Shown here one piece after another: positions 45,439 through 55,005 of a stretch of DNA of 64,000 nucleotides. This stretch comes from Herbaspirillum autotrophicum (GTDB taxonomy: Bacteria > Pseudomonadota > Gammaproteobacteria > Burkholderiales > Burkholderiaceae_D), in contig NZ_LFLS01000006.1 of the NCBI RefSeq assembly GCF_001189915.1, forward strand, positions 62,001-126,000. Reading direction: 5' to 3'. The translations under genes were made by a program, and so were the position numbers. The notes under the pieces are model-generated. The model searched no databases. It saw nothing but the letters and a program-made list of their open reading frames with translations, and was not told the origin of the DNA. Each line of letters opens with the position of its first letter. The stretch's first letter is position 1.

Positions 45439-46929
45439 CTACACATGCCGCCAGGCCTGCTGCAATGTTTTCACGGCGCGGGCGATGGCGGCCTCATCAA
45501 TACTGCCAAACCCCATCACCAGTCCGCTGCTGTCGGCCACGCTGCCGGCGACCTCGTTGTGATCGAACCAGAACCGGCTCAGTCCGGTGATTTCGACCCC
45601 GGCCGCCTGCGCGGCGGCGATCAATTGCTGTTCCCGCTGCGGCGACTCAAGGCTGGCGCAGCAATGCAGACCGGCCGCGATGTCGGGCAACACCACGCCG
45701 CCGGGGCGCAGTCGTTCCCATTCGCCCAGCAGCGTATCGCGGCGCGCGCGACTGGCGCGTCGCATGCGTCTGACATGGCGGTGAAAATGTCCTTGCGTAA
45801 TGAATTCGGCCATGACGGCCTGTTCGGCACATGACGAATGGCGATCATATTGGCCGCGCAGATTGGCCAGCGGTGCTGCCAGCGCCGGTGGCGCAACGAT
45901 ATAGCCGAGCCGCAAACCGGGAAAGGCGATTTTCGAAAAGGTGCCCATGTACAACACCCGGCCGGCGCGGTCGAGCGAGGTCAGCAAAGCCAGCGGAGTA
46001 CCGCTGTAACGATATTCACCGTCGTAATCATCTTCCAGAATGTAGCCGCCGCTGTGTTCGGCCCAGGCCAGCAATTCCAGCCGGCGTGCCAGCGATAAGG
46101 TAACGCCGGTCGGGTATTGATTGGATGGCGTGACATACACCAGTCGCGCCGCGCTGTGCGCCTTCAACTGCTCGGTGACCAGCCCCTCGGCGTCGACCGC
46201 GATCCCGCACAAGCGCGCCCCGGCCAGCGCCAGTGCCGCACCGGCGCGTTGATAGCCGGGATTTTCAATAGCCGCCAGTTCGCCCGGATTGAGCAACAAC
46301 TGGGCGCACGTGAAAATGGCTTGCTGGGTGCCGGCGGTAATGATGATGTGTTCCGGGTCGCACACCAAACCGCGGGCATGGCGCAGATAGCCGGCCAGCA
46401 TGCTACGCAATTGCAGATCACCGGCCGGGTCGCTGTAGCCGATGCGGTGCTCTGGTGTGTGGCGCCAGAAATCGGCATGCAGACGGGACCAGATCGCGCT
46501 GGGAAACAAATCCAGCGGCGGCAGTCCGAGCCGGAAGGCACAAGGCGCACCGGACGGCGCCGGCGGCGCGCGGCGTTGTTCCAGGCGCTGTGCCAGTTGC
46601 GACAATTGCGGCGCGCTGCTGGCGGGATTGGCCTGCCGGGTGAGCGCCGACGCCGGAGCGGAAACGTAAGTGCCGTCGCCGACGCGGGCGCTGATATACC
46701 CCTCGGCATACAACTGATCGTAGGCGCGTACCACGGTGGTACGCGAAATCTGCAAGGCCAGCGCCAGTTCACGGGTGGTCGGCAATTTCACGCGGGGATC
46801 AATGCTGCCGCTGAGAATGCGGTCGCGCAAGGCTTCATAGACCTGAATCGCCAGGCCTTTACCGGCGTTCAGGCGCAATCCGGTCGGGTCAAACGGAAAC
46901 GGGGAGGCGGCTGGTACCGATGCTGGCAT
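45439..46929 (-). CDS. MocR-family regulator (GntR helix-turn-helix plus aminotransferase domain)
   Basis: A 496 aa fusion protein. The N-terminal winged helix (about 20-90) shows YEALRDRILSGSIDPRVKLP and LALALQISRTTVVRAYDQLY. A linker of about 50 residues follows, then a fold-type I aminotransferase domain (about 135-490) with ITAGTQQAIFTCAQLLLNPG, VYVTPSNQYPTGVTLSLARR, EDDYDGEYRYSG and the PLP lysine in YMGTFSKIAFPGLRLGY. These proteins sense PLP or an amino acid and act as activators or repressors of a neighbouring gene (known for PdxR, GabR, TauR). The divergent acetyltransferase-exporter pair is the likely target. Confidence 0.93.
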   Translation of the reverse strand: MPASVPAASPFPFDPTGLRLNAGKGLAIQVYEALRDRILSGSIDPRVKLPTTRELALALQISRTTVVRAYDQLYAEGYISARVGDGTYVSAPASALTRQANPASSAPQLSQLAQRLEQRRAPPAPSGAPCAFRLGLPPLDLFPSAIWSRLHADFWRHTPEHRIGYSDPAGDLQLRSMLAGYLRHARGLVCDPEHIIITAGTQQAIFTCAQLLLNPGELAAIENPGYQRAGAALALAGARLCGIAVDAEGLVTEQLKAHSAARLVYVTPSNQYPTGVTLSLARRLELLAWAEHSGGYILEDDYDGEYRYSGTPLALLTSLDRAGRVLYMGTFSKIAFPGLRLGYIVAPPALAAPLANLRGQYDRHSSCAEQAVMAEFITQGHFHRHVRRMRRASRARRDTLLGEWERLRPGGVVLPDIAAGLHCCASLESPQREQQLIAAAQAAGVEITGLSRFWFDHNEVAGSVADSSGLVMGFGSIDEAAIARAVKTLQQAWRHV

Positions 46930-46946
46930 GGATTGCTCGCGATGAA

Positions 46947-47039
46947 TTGGTTGACAGAAATTGGTTTGCTCAAATCCGTTGATATTGGCTCTTTCGAGAT
47001 GCCAAATTTAGCACTAATCTGAGCACCTTGTTCAACCAA
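46947..47039. promoter_or_regulatory. Divergent control region of the MocR gene and the GNAT gene, with repeats
   Basis: The 126 bp region between the two genes contains TTGGTTGA (46947-46954) and its inverse TCAACCAA (47032-47039), 77 bp apart, plus a further partial copy TTGGTTTG between them. MocR proteins typically bind spaced repeats near their own promoter, so these are candidate sites. A TTGACA box at 46951-46956 overlaps the first repeat. Confidence 0.4.
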
Positions 47040-47055
47040 ATCACCTGGCATACCC

Positions 47056-47790
47056 ATGACAACTCGCCTCAATCACCTTGGTCAACCGATCGGACCGGCC
47101 TTGCCGCAATGGACTCCCCGCGAACTGCCGCCGGCCACTGCCATGTATGGCCGTTATTGCAGAGTGGAAACGCTGGATCCGGAAGTGCATGCGGCGCAGC
47201 TGTTTGAGGCTAATCGCGGGGATGTCGACGGTGCTAATTGGACTTATCTGTTTCATGATGCGCCGGCCGATTTTGCGGCTTACCAATCCTGGGTGCATAA
47301 AATGAGCACCAGCACCGATCCTCTGTTTCACGCCATCGTTGATGTGGAAAGCGGGCAGGCACTCGGTGTGGCGGCGTTGATGCGGATTGATCCGAATTCC
47401 GGCGTGATCGAAGTCGGCAACATCAATTTCTCGCCGCTGTTGCAGCGCACCCGTATCGCCACCGAAGCCATGTTCCTGATGATGCGGCGCGCGTTCGATG
47501 AACTCGGCTATCGCCGTTATGAATGGAAATGCGACAGCCTGAATGCACCGTCGCGTGCCGCAGCTTTGCGTTATGGTTTTCAGTTCGAGGGATTGTTCCG
47601 GCAGGCGCTGGTGTACAAGCAGCGCTCGCGCGATACCACCTGGTTTTCGATCACCGACAGTGAATGGCCGGCATTGCGCAATGCCTATGAGCGCTGGCTG
47701 GAACCGGCCAATTTCGATGCTGATGGCAAGCAGCGTCGCAGTCTCGGGCAAGTCATGCAGGATGTCACCGGCAATGCCGTCGCCGCATGA
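47056..47790 (+). CDS. GNAT-family acetyltransferase, RimJ/RimL-like
   Basis: A 244 aa protein of the RimJ/RimL acetyltransferase group, here with an extended N-terminus. Seen: HAAQLFEANRGDVDGANWTY, VDVESGQALGVAALMRIDPN, GVIEVGNINFSPLLQRTRIA (acetyl-CoA loop), and MRRAFDELGYRRYEWKCDSL followed by LRYGFQFEGLFRQA. Its stop overlaps the start of an EamA transporter gene by ATGA. Together with the divergent MocR regulator this suggests that a small amine or amino acid is acetylated or exported. Confidence 0.88.
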   Translation: MTTRLNHLGQPIGPALPQWTPRELPPATAMYGRYCRVETLDPEVHAAQLFEANRGDVDGANWTYLFHDAPADFAAYQSWVHKMSTSTDPLFHAIVDVESGQALGVAALMRIDPNSGVIEVGNINFSPLLQRTRIATEAMFLMMRRAFDELGYRRYEWKCDSLNAPSRAAALRYGFQFEGLFRQALVYKQRSRDTTWFSITDSEWPALRNAYERWLEPANFDADGKQRRSLGQVMQDVTGNAVAA

Positions 47791-48707
47791 AACCTGTATC
47801 GCTGGCGCCAAACGTGACCTTGCGGCGCAGCCATGCGGTGGTGTTGCTGGCGCTGGTGATTTTTTCCTGGGGCAGTACCTGGCCGGTCAACAAACTCATG
47901 CTGCACGATGTGACGCCGATCTGGGCCTGCGCCTTGCGCACCGGGATTGGCACGCTGGCGTTGTTGCTGTTATTGCGCGGGCGCTTGCGGTTGCCGCAGC
48001 GCGGTGATTTGCCGGTCGTGTTCAGTATCGGCTTGTTGCACATGAGTGCTTTCGCCATGCTGGCCAATATCGGTCTGCAACACGTGTCGGCCGGTCGCTC
48101 GGTGGTGCTGGCTTACACCACGCCGTTGTGGGTGGGGCCGGGCGCGCGCTGGTTGCTGGGCGAAGGATTTACCTGGCAGCGTGCAGCCGGTTGCGCGCTG
48201 GGCTTGTCCGGTTTGCTGTTCATTTTCAATCCGCTGACATTTGACTGGAACAATTCTCAGGCGGTGTACGGCAATGCCATGATTTTGCTAGCCGCCATGT
48301 TCTGGGCCGCCAGCATCTTGTATGTGCGCGCCCACAAATGGCTGGCCGATCCGTTTGGCCTGCTGTTCTGGCAAGCCTTGCTGGCGACCTGCGTGTTATC
48401 GGCCTGTGCGCTGTATCTGGAAGGCTGGCCGCAGATCAACTGGCATTGGGAACTGGTATTGCAGATGCTGTACAGCGGTCTGTTCGGTATCGCGCTGGCA
48501 TATTGGGCCATCACGCTGGTGAACCGGGCACTGCCGGCGATGACGACGGCGCTCGGCTTGCTCGGCGTGCCGATCTTCGGTATCACCTGTTCGGCATTGT
48601 TTCTCGGTGAGCGTCTCGGCTGGCCATTGCTGGCGGCAATGGCGCTGATCGTGGGCGGCATCGCGCTGGGGACATTCAGCCGGCCGGCGGTGCCGCGTGC
48701 AGGGTAG
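47787..48707 (+). CDS. EamA/DMT-family transporter
   Basis: A 306 aa inner-membrane protein with ten predicted helices in two repeated EamA halves (about 15-150 and 160-300). Typical marks are SWGSTWPVNKLMLHDVTPIW, NIGLQHVSAGRSVVLAYTTP, and in the second half LVNRALPAMTTALGLLGVP and FLGERLGWPLLAAMALIVGG. Exporters of amino acids and metabolites are frequent in this family. Coupled to the preceding acetyltransferase by ATGA. The 3' end overlaps the convergent hydrolase gene by 32 bp. Confidence 0.92.
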   Translation: MKPVSLAPNVTLRRSHAVVLLALVIFSWGSTWPVNKLMLHDVTPIWACALRTGIGTLALLLLLRGRLRLPQRGDLPVVFSIGLLHMSAFAMLANIGLQHVSAGRSVVLAYTTPLWVGPGARWLLGEGFTWQRAAGCALGLSGLLFIFNPLTFDWNNSQAVYGNAMILLAAMFWAASILYVRAHKWLADPFGLLFWQALLATCVLSACALYLEGWPQINWHWELVLQMLYSGLFGIALAYWAITLVNRALPAMTTALGLLGVPIFGITCSALFLGERLGWPLLAAMALIVGGIALGTFSRPAVPRAG

Positions 48708-49599
48708 CCGGCGTCGCCGCAAAGTGTCGCAACGCCGGTCGCAAGACCTGTCCGGTACTCAGCCAATGCCAGGTTTCCGGCCACAGGCTGGTGCTGAAAC
48801 GGTCATGAAAAAATGCGAAATGGCCGATCTGCGGCAAATGCAGTTGCGCCGGCGTGATGCGCAGCAGCGTGCGATCACTACCGGTGTAATAATCCAGCAG
48901 GCGAGTCATGGCGGCGGGCGTGCCGAAGTTATCGTCACTGATGCTCCAGGCCAGGATCGGCGCCCGCAGATGACTGAAGCGCGCGCTCAGATGCGGGTCA
49001 TGGTGATCGATGCGGGGTCCGCGCGTGGCCCATTCGAAGGCCGCCGCGGCCGGCAAGTCCTCCAGCCAGCCCAGGGCCCGTCCAGGAAAATAGCCGCAGA
49101 GCGTCGTCAGCAGCGGCATCAGCACATGCCATTTCCAATACATCCGGTGCCGTGCCGCCGGCGCGTAATCTTTCCAGTAAGCGAATTGCGCACCGACCAG
49201 CAACAAGCGTTCGATGCACCGATTGGACTCACTGTAGCCGGGCATCACGCCACCGATACTGTGGCCGATCACATGTATCCGGTGTTGCGGAAAATTCTTG
49301 ATGGCCCATTGCAAGATGCCTTCAAAATCCTTTTCACCCCAGTCGCGTTTGCTGGCTTGCAGCCGGCGCAGTGAGGCCGGACGGGAACGGCCGATGCCAC
49401 GGTAATCCCAACTGATCACAAGATAGCCATGATCCGCCAGGAAGCGTGCGTATCTGGCGTAATAACTTGCCTTGACGCCGGTGGCACAATTGATGATGGC
49501 CAGCAACTGCGGTTGCGCCGAATCATCTGCGTAGTGCAGGGTGGCGCCGAGCGGATAACCATCGGTGGCGGCGATCTGGATTTCGGATTCGATATGCAT
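48676..49599 (-). CDS. Alpha/beta hydrolase
   Basis: A 307 aa cytoplasmic alpha/beta hydrolase. The nucleophile elbow is HVIGHSIGGVMPGY (Ser near 113), the oxyanion-side motif is WDYRGIGRSRP, the acid is probably in LAWSISDDNFGTP, and the histidine in PQIGHFAFFHDRF. No signal peptide. The substrate is unknown. It is divergent from a LysR gene with a gap of 96 bp, so it may be the target of that regulator. Confidence 0.88.
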   Translation of the reverse strand: MHIESEIQIAATDGYPLGATLHYADDSAQPQLLAIINCATGVKASYYARYARFLADHGYLVISWDYRGIGRSRPASLRRLQASKRDWGEKDFEGILQWAIKNFPQHRIHVIGHSIGGVMPGYSESNRCIERLLLVGAQFAYWKDYAPAARHRMYWKWHVLMPLLTTLCGYFPGRALGWLEDLPAAAAFEWATRGPRIDHHDPHLSARFSHLRAPILAWSISDDNFGTPAAMTRLLDYYTGSDRTLLRITPAQLHLPQIGHFAFFHDRFSTSLWPETWHWLSTGQVLRPALRHFAATPATLHAAPPAG

Positions 49600-49695
49600 G
49601 ATGATTCAGAAAATGGTGATATCTGCATTGTAGAAAGCAAAGCCGGTACGCATAAGCTATGCTGAGCTCACCTCTTTGTTGAAACAGGTTCACCA

Positions 49696-50607
49696 ATGAA
49701 AAACCTCGATGCCAACGCGCTGATTGTGTTTCATCATGTCGCCCGCACTGCCAGCCTGAGCAAGGCGGCGCAGGAATTGGGCTTGTCGCGTTCTGCGCTG
49801 AGTCACCGCATCAAGGCCATCGAGCTGCAACTGGGGTGTCCATTGCTGGTGCGCACTACGCGCAGCGTGACGCTGACGGAAGCGGGGCACCGTCTGGCCG
49901 GCCATGCCGCGCATATGGCGCAGACCTTGCAGCAGGCGAATCTGCTGGGGCAGGGCTTGAATCAGGATGCCGGCGGCTTGCTGCGCATATCGGCGCCGCC
50001 AGGTTTGGGGGCGATGTGGCTAAAGCCCTTGATCATGAGCTATATGCGGTCCAATCCACGCATCAATGTTGATTTGCGGTTGAGCGAACAGAGCGTGGAT
50101 ATGTTGCGCGATGCCGCCGATCTGGCGATTCGGGTGACGTCGCGGCCACCCGACAATGTCGTGGCGAAAAAGTTGTTTGCCGTATCGTGGCATCTGTGTG
50201 TGGCGCCGCAGTTATTGGCGCGCTTGCCGCAGCAACCTGACGCAGCCGGGCTGGCGCATCTGCCGTTGGCGGGCTTTTCGCGGCTGCAGCGTTTCCGCGC
50301 ACCGCAATTATCGCGTGGTGCAGAACAGATTCAATTGTTGCAAGAGCCGGTATTGGTGTCCAACGACCTCGGGCTGGTCAAGGAGACTGTCGTGGCGGGG
50401 TTGGGCATGGCCGTGTTGCCCGACTATTGCATACGGCAGGAATTGGCGGCCGGACAATTGCTGCGACTGCTGCCGGACTGGACGGCAGATGCCGCCAACG
50501 GCGATATTGCCTATGCATTGCATTTGCCGGGGCGCATGGTACCACTGCGGATTCGCCGTCTGCTTGAATTCCTGAGTTCGCAACCGGTACTGCCATTGGT
50601 GCAATGA
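49696..50607 (+). CDS. LysR-family transcriptional regulator (GcvA/AmpR-like group)
   Basis: A 303 aa regulator with helix-turn-helix HHVARTASLSKAAQELGLS, then RSALSHRIKAIELQLGCPLL, and an effector domain containing LLRISAPPGLGAMWLKPLIM, DAADLAIRVTSRPPDNVVAK and VVAGLGMAVLPDYCIRQEL. It is divergent from the alpha/beta hydrolase gene. The effector is unknown. Confidence 0.9.
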   Translation: MKNLDANALIVFHHVARTASLSKAAQELGLSRSALSHRIKAIELQLGCPLLVRTTRSVTLTEAGHRLAGHAAHMAQTLQQANLLGQGLNQDAGGLLRISAPPGLGAMWLKPLIMSYMRSNPRINVDLRLSEQSVDMLRDAADLAIRVTSRPPDNVVAKKLFAVSWHLCVAPQLLARLPQQPDAAGLAHLPLAGFSRLQRFRAPQLSRGAEQIQLLQEPVLVSNDLGLVKETVVAGLGMAVLPDYCIRQELAAGQLLRLLPDWTADAANGDIAYALHLPGRMVPLRIRRLLEFLSSQPVLPLVQ

Positions 50608-50757
50608 TTTCATCATTGTCTGCGTAATGTGATGCCGCAGATTGTTTGCAGCAAAGGGGCTGTACATTGCCATCAAGTCTGTCGTAGAATCGTCGGCGGA
50701 ACATCTGATGTTCCAACGTCGCTCGGACGGTTCCGGGCGCTTACGTGAAAGTACAAC

Positions 50758-51990
50758 ATGACTCAATCCCGCATTCCGCGCAGTTTTTCGCGCATCGATC
50801 GCCTGCCTCCTTACGTCTTCAATATCACTGCCGAACTGAAAATGGCGGCGCGCCGTCGCGGCGAAGATATCGTCGATATGTCGATGGGCAATCCCGACGG
50901 CGCCACGCCGCAACATATCGTCGACAAGCTGGTGGAAGTCGCTCAGCGGCCGGACACTCACGGTTATTCTGCATCCAAGGGCATTCCCCGTTTGCGGCGC
51001 GCCATCGCGCACTGGTATCAGAGTCGCTACGACGTCAGTTTTGATCCGGACAGCGAAGCGATTGTCACCATCGGCTCCAAGGAAGGGCTGGCGCATCTGA
51101 TGCTGGCCACGCTCGACAAGGGCGACACGGTACTGGTGCCCAATCCCAGCTATCCGATTCATATCTATGGCGCAGTCATCGCCGGCGCCGATATCCGTTC
51201 GGTGCGCATGAGTCCCGATGTCGATTTCTTTTCCGAGCTGGAACGCGCGATTCGCGAGAGCTATCCCAAGCCGAAAATGATGGTGCTGGGCTTCCCGTCC
51301 AATCCCACTGCGCAATGCGTGGAGCTGGAATTTTTCGAGCGCGTGGTCAAGCTGGCCAAGGAACACAATATTCTGGTGGTGCACGATCTGGCCTACGCCG
51401 ATATCGTGTTCGATGGCTGGAAAGCACCGTCCATCATGCAAGTGCCGGGGGCACGCGATGTCGCGGTGGAGTTCTTTACACTGTCGAAGAGTTACAACAT
51501 GGCGGGCTGGCGCATCGGCTTCATGGTCGGCAACAAGGAGCTGGTGGCGGCACTGGCGCGCATCAAGAGTTATCACGATTACGGCAGCTTCACGCCGGTG
51601 CAGGTGGCGGCGATTGCCGCGCTGGAAGGTGATCAGCAATGCGTGGAAGACATTCGCGCCAACTATGAGAGTCGCCGCAACGTGCTGGCCAAGGGCTTGC
51701 ATGAAGCCGGCTGGATGGTCGATATCCCCAAGGCTTCGATGTATATCTGGGCGCGCATTCCGGAGGCATACCGGCATCTCGGCTCGCTCGAGTTCGCCAG
51801 GCAATTGCTGGAACAGGCCAAGGTGTGTGTGTCGCCGGGTATCGGCTTCGGCGAATATGGTGACGAGTACGTGCGCTTCGCCTTGATTGAAAATGAGGCG
51901 CGCATCCGGCAGGCGGTGCGCGGCATCAAGAGCATGTTGCGGGCAGATAAAAGCGGAAACAGCGCTGCGGCCGCCAAGCCGCAACGCTGA
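50758..51990 (+). CDS. alaC: AlaC-type pyridoxal phosphate aminotransferase
   Basis: Fold-type I aminotransferase, most likely glutamate-pyruvate transaminase forming alanine. The 410 aa product has [20 protein letters not shown], the [15 protein letters not shown] region, [51 protein letters not shown], and the PLP lysine in [18 protein letters not shown]. The C-terminal substrate arginine is in [19 protein letters not shown]. The gene is monocistronic here; in many beta-proteobacteria it precedes homoserine dehydrogenase (hom), which is not seen in this window. Confidence 0.88.
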   Translation: MTQSRIPRSFSRIDRLPPYVFNITAELKMAARRRGEDIVDMSMGNPDGATPQHIVDKLVEVAQRPDTHGYSASKGIPRLRRAIAHWYQSRYDVSFDPDSEAIVTIGSKEGLAHLMLATLDKGDTVLVPNPSYPIHIYGAVIAGADIRSVRMSPDVDFFSELERAIRESYPKPKMMVLGFPSNPTAQCVELEFFERVVKLAKEHNILVVHDLAYADIVFDGWKAPSIMQVPGARDVAVEFFTLSKSYNMAGWRIGFMVGNKELVAALARIKSYHDYGSFTPVQVAAIAALEGDQQCVEDIRANYESRRNVLAKGLHEAGWMVDIPKASMYIWARIPEAYRHLGSLEFARQLLEQAKVCVSPGIGFGEYGDEYVRFALIENEARIRQAVRGIKSMLRADKSGNSAAAAKPQR

Positions 51991-52005
51991 CCGGCGGCAG
52001 GCGCG

Positions 52006-52455
52006 TTACAGCAGCATGGGGCCGAGCGCGCCCAGCGTGATCGTCAACAGGCCGAGCACCAGATTGATGCCGACCAGTTGACGAATCTGTCCCAGTGCGG
52101 CGCCGCCGGCGCTCCAGTCTTCGGCGGCAACCGCGCGCGTCAAACGTTTGAACGGTGCAAAAAAGACATGCGCGAAAATCAGCATCATCAGAATGCCGAG
52201 TACGAACATGCCGGAAATATACATCGGCGGTTTGCCCAGTTTCGCCATCATGAACAAGCCGCTGGCGAGAATCGCCAGAATCGCCAGCCATACCCAAGTG
52301 AAAAATTTGCTGAACACACCATGCCAGAGCGTCAGTCGTTGCGGCGGCGCCAGACTGACGGCAGCCACCGGCCGCAGTGTCATGTAGGCAAAGAACATGC
52401 CGCCGACCCAAATGGTGAAGCCGAGTATGTGCAAGAATTTGGCAATTGCCATCAT
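52006..52455 (-). CDS. CopD-family membrane protein
   Basis: A 149 aa inner-membrane protein with four helices (about 5-25, 48-68, 82-102 and 125-147). It has the CopD-domain start FLHILGFTIWVGGMFFAYMT with a conserved His, and WHGVFSKFFTWVWLAILAIL. Members are annotated as copper resistance or haem-binding anchors, but the single-domain type has no fixed role. Convergent with the aminotransferase gene. Confidence 0.8.
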   Translation of the reverse strand: MMAIAKFLHILGFTIWVGGMFFAYMTLRPVAAVSLAPPQRLTLWHGVFSKFFTWVWLAILAILASGLFMMAKLGKPPMYISGMFVLGILMMLIFAHVFFAPFKRLTRAVAAEDWSAGGAALGQIRQLVGINLVLGLLTITLGALGPMLL

Positions 52456-52536
52456 GATGTCTCCCGATGAACTTAAAAGTGGCGCATTGTCTCATGCGTG
52501 AGAGCACGCCGCACTTTACTCGCCGATAGTGATTCC

Positions 52537-53385
52537 ATGATTACCCTGAATGCGTTGTACATCTATCCCATCAAATCCTGCCGTGGCACCAGCATGCAGC
52601 GGGCCTTGCTCGGCAGTACCGGACTCGCCCATGACCGCCAGTGGATGCTGGTTGATGCCGCCGGCCGCTTTCTGTCACAACGGGAACATGCGCACATGGC
52701 GACCATCGTGCCGACCTTGCATGGCGACCGGCTCAGCGTCGAAGCGCCCGGCATGCCGGCCTTGCAGGTGCCGCTGACACCGGCCGCGCCACTGGACGCG
52801 ATACCGGTAACGGTGTGGGATGATCAATTGCCGGCGCTCGACGAGGGCGATATTGCAGGCCGCTGGTTTTCCCAAGTCATGGGCGCCGAGGCCCGGCTGG
52901 TGCGTTTCGATCCGGTCATCACCCGTGCCTGCAGTGCACGCTGGACCAATGGCATTGCTGCCAGCACCCGTTTTGCCGATGGCTTTCCGTTATTGGTTAC
53001 CGCCACCGCGACGTTGCAGGACCTGAATCGCCGCATGCAGCAAAAGGGAGCGCCGGCGTTGCCGATGGAGCGCTTCCGGCCGAACCTGGTGCTGGACGGA
53101 CTGGACGTTGGCGAGGAAGATTATCTGGATACCGTGAGCGCCGGCGGCGACATCGTGCTGCAACTGGTCAAACCGTGTATCCGTTGCGAGATCCCCGGCA
53201 TTGATCAGCACAGCGGCCTGCGCCATCCGCAATGGCCGCATGAGCCGCTCGATACCATGGCAACTTACCGCGCCGATCCGCGTATGGAAGGTGGTTTGAC
53301 CTTCGGCCAGAATGCCATCGTCACGTCAGGAAATGGTCAGTATCTGGAAGTCGGTCAGGCGCTGGAGTACGCCTTCAAATTTTGA
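52537..53385 (+). CDS. MOSC domain protein (YcbX-like)
   Basis: A 282 aa protein. The N-terminal MOSC_N domain opens LNALYIYPIKSCRGTSM and contains HDRQWMLVDAAGRFLSQREH. The C-terminal MOSC beta-barrel carries ERFRPNLVLDGLDVGEEDYL and the conserved cysteine in VKPCIRCEIPGID, which is used to bind molybdenum cofactor or sulfur in related proteins. No ferredoxin domain is attached, unlike E. coli YcbX. ATG 52537 is chosen from the family start. Such proteins reduce N-hydroxylated substrates (known for YcbX and mARC). Confidence 0.88.
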   Translation: MITLNALYIYPIKSCRGTSMQRALLGSTGLAHDRQWMLVDAAGRFLSQREHAHMATIVPTLHGDRLSVEAPGMPALQVPLTPAAPLDAIPVTVWDDQLPALDEGDIAGRWFSQVMGAEARLVRFDPVITRACSARWTNGIAASTRFADGFPLLVTATATLQDLNRRMQQKGAPALPMERFRPNLVLDGLDVGEEDYLDTVSAGGDIVLQLVKPCIRCEIPGIDQHSGLRHPQWPHEPLDTMATYRADPRMEGGLTFGQNAIVTSGNGQYLEVGQALEYAFKF

Positions 53386-53507
53386 TGCATCGGATATGCA
53401 TTTTCCGGCACCGCCTGAGGTAACATTAACGCCAACTGCAAGCGAGCATGCATGCGCCGCGCAATGCATCTCGTCATGATAAAAACGATACACCCGGGGA
53501 ATGTGTG

Positions 53508-54662
53508 ATGACAAGACAGGATTGCTTGAAGATCCTTTGCAGTTTCTGCCTGATGAGTTCGATGTTGGTGACGCCGGCGCTGCGGGCTGCCGACAAGACG
53601 GTGTTGATCGGTTACGCCGGACCGCTGACCGGCGCTTCGGCACCGGCCGGTCTGAATTTGTTGCGAGCGGTGGAGATGGCGGTTGACGATGCCAACCGCA
53701 GCGAGATACGTTTGCAAGGCGAACGTCTGGTATTCAAGTTGATCAGCCAGGACGACCGGGCGGATCCGGCGACTGGCGTGCTGGTCGCCGAATATCTGGT
53801 CAAAAGCGGCGTGATTGGCGTGATTGGCCATTGGAACTCGGGCGTCAGCATCCCGGCCTCGCGGATCTATGCCAAGGCCGGCATCGCACAACTGGCCTCG
53901 GCATCGACCGCCAGAGCCTATACCCAGCAAAATCTGGCGACCTCTTTCCGGATGGTGGGGCATGATGATGAAGGCGCTGACCTGAGTGCCGACTATGTAT
54001 TACGCCAATTGCGTGCACGTCGTATCGCCATCGTCGACGACCGGACTGCATTCGGTGCCGGCTATGCGGAACAGTTTGCGCGCTCGGTACAGGCCGGCGG
54101 TGGCAATGTCGTGTCGCGCTATACGGTCAGCAGCAAAACTTCCGACTTCAATGCGGTCTTGAAGGAAATGGCGCTGACGGAACCCGACGTGGTTTTCTTC
54201 GGCGGGCTGGATACCCAGGCCGGGCAATTCGCGCGCGATCTCAAACGGTTCAATATTGCCGCACGGCTGGTCAGTGTCGACGGCACCGTTGGCCAGCCGT
54301 TCCTGAGCGCCGCCGGTGCTGCCGGTGAAGGCACCATTGCGGTGGAGCCCGGCTTGCCGTCGTACAAAGGTGCACAATGGAAGCGTTTCGAGAAGAGCTA
54401 TCGCGAACGGGCGGGGAGCACCATGGAATTGTTTGCGCCGTTTTCTTATGACGGCGTAGGCGTGCTGGTGGCAGCGGTGCGCGAGGCGAATTCGCTGGAG
54501 CCGAAAAAAATTGCTGCAGCGTTGCATCAAATCCGGTATGAAGGCATTACCGGGTTGATTTCATTCGATGCCGAAGGCAACTTGCGCAATCCGGCCTTCA
54601 CGGTATATCAGGTAAAAAATGCGAATTGGGTGCCGGTCAAGATGATTGGCTCCCGGCGCTGA
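53508..54662 (+). CDS. Branched-chain amino acid type ABC transporter substrate-binding protein
   Basis: Periplasmic LivJ-like binding protein, 384 aa from ATG 53508. The signal peptide covers about residues 1-27 (basic start, hydrophobic LCSFCLMSSMLVTPAL, cleavage after LRA). The mature part has VLIGYAGPLTGASAPAGLNL, VGHWNSGVSIPASRIYAKAG and LASASTARAYTQQNLATSFR. These are typical for the class. No permease or ATPase genes are adjacent, so this is an orphan receptor; its ligand is unknown. Confidence 0.9.
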   Translation: MTRQDCLKILCSFCLMSSMLVTPALRAADKTVLIGYAGPLTGASAPAGLNLLRAVEMAVDDANRSEIRLQGERLVFKLISQDDRADPATGVLVAEYLVKSGVIGVIGHWNSGVSIPASRIYAKAGIAQLASASTARAYTQQNLATSFRMVGHDDEGADLSADYVLRQLRARRIAIVDDRTAFGAGYAEQFARSVQAGGGNVVSRYTVSSKTSDFNAVLKEMALTEPDVVFFGGLDTQAGQFARDLKRFNIAARLVSVDGTVGQPFLSAAGAAGEGTIAVEPGLPSYKGAQWKRFEKSYRERAGSTMELFAPFSYDGVGVLVAAVREANSLEPKKIAAALHQIRYEGITGLISFDAEGNLRNPAFTVYQVKNANWVPVKMIGSRR

Positions 54663-54693
54663 TCCGAATCAATCTCAAGAACCAAGGAATCTC

Positions 54694-54999
54694 ATGCCGG
54701 TCATTCGCGTCATTACTGCAATCAGCTACGATCCAACCGGACAATATGTGCAGCGGGTGCGCTGGGGGCTGGCCGATACCGATACCAACCGCTGGAAAAC
54801 CAGGCCGGCCGAAAGCCACATCATCCATGTGCTGGAGGCGCTCAAATATGGTGAAGATGTATGGACGGTACTTACCGAAGGCGAGAAGGTAAGCGCGGGG
54901 CCGCGCGTACATGCGGTGAAGATCCGGCCCGGCCTCAAGAGCATCGAGACCGTGGAGACTGACCCGGCGCACGCACCGGGTCAGATTGCGCGATTCTGA
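54694..54999 (+). CDS. Small protein, possible DUF3892 domain
   Basis: A 101 aa soluble protein from ATG 54694 (preceded by AAGGAATCTC). It shows IRVITAISYDPTGQYVQRVR at the start, then HIIHVLEALKYGEDVWTVLT and a strand-rich end RVHAVKIRPGLKSIETVETD. This resembles the DUF3892 pattern, in which a query-like strand pair surrounds a helix, but the match is only by eye. It is convergent with the H1-like gene, 6 bp apart. Function unknown. Confidence 0.65.
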   Translation: MPVIRVITAISYDPTGQYVQRVRWGLADTDTNRWKTRPAESHIIHVLEALKYGEDVWTVLTEGEKVSAGPRVHAVKIRPGLKSIETVETDPAHAPGQIARF

Positions 55000-55005
55000 T
55001 TCACA

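Noticed and set aside
50308-51984. A 558-codon minus-strand frame over the LysR end and the aminotransferase
   Set aside because: It spans two well-supported plus-strand genes, has shadow-type composition and no ribosome site.
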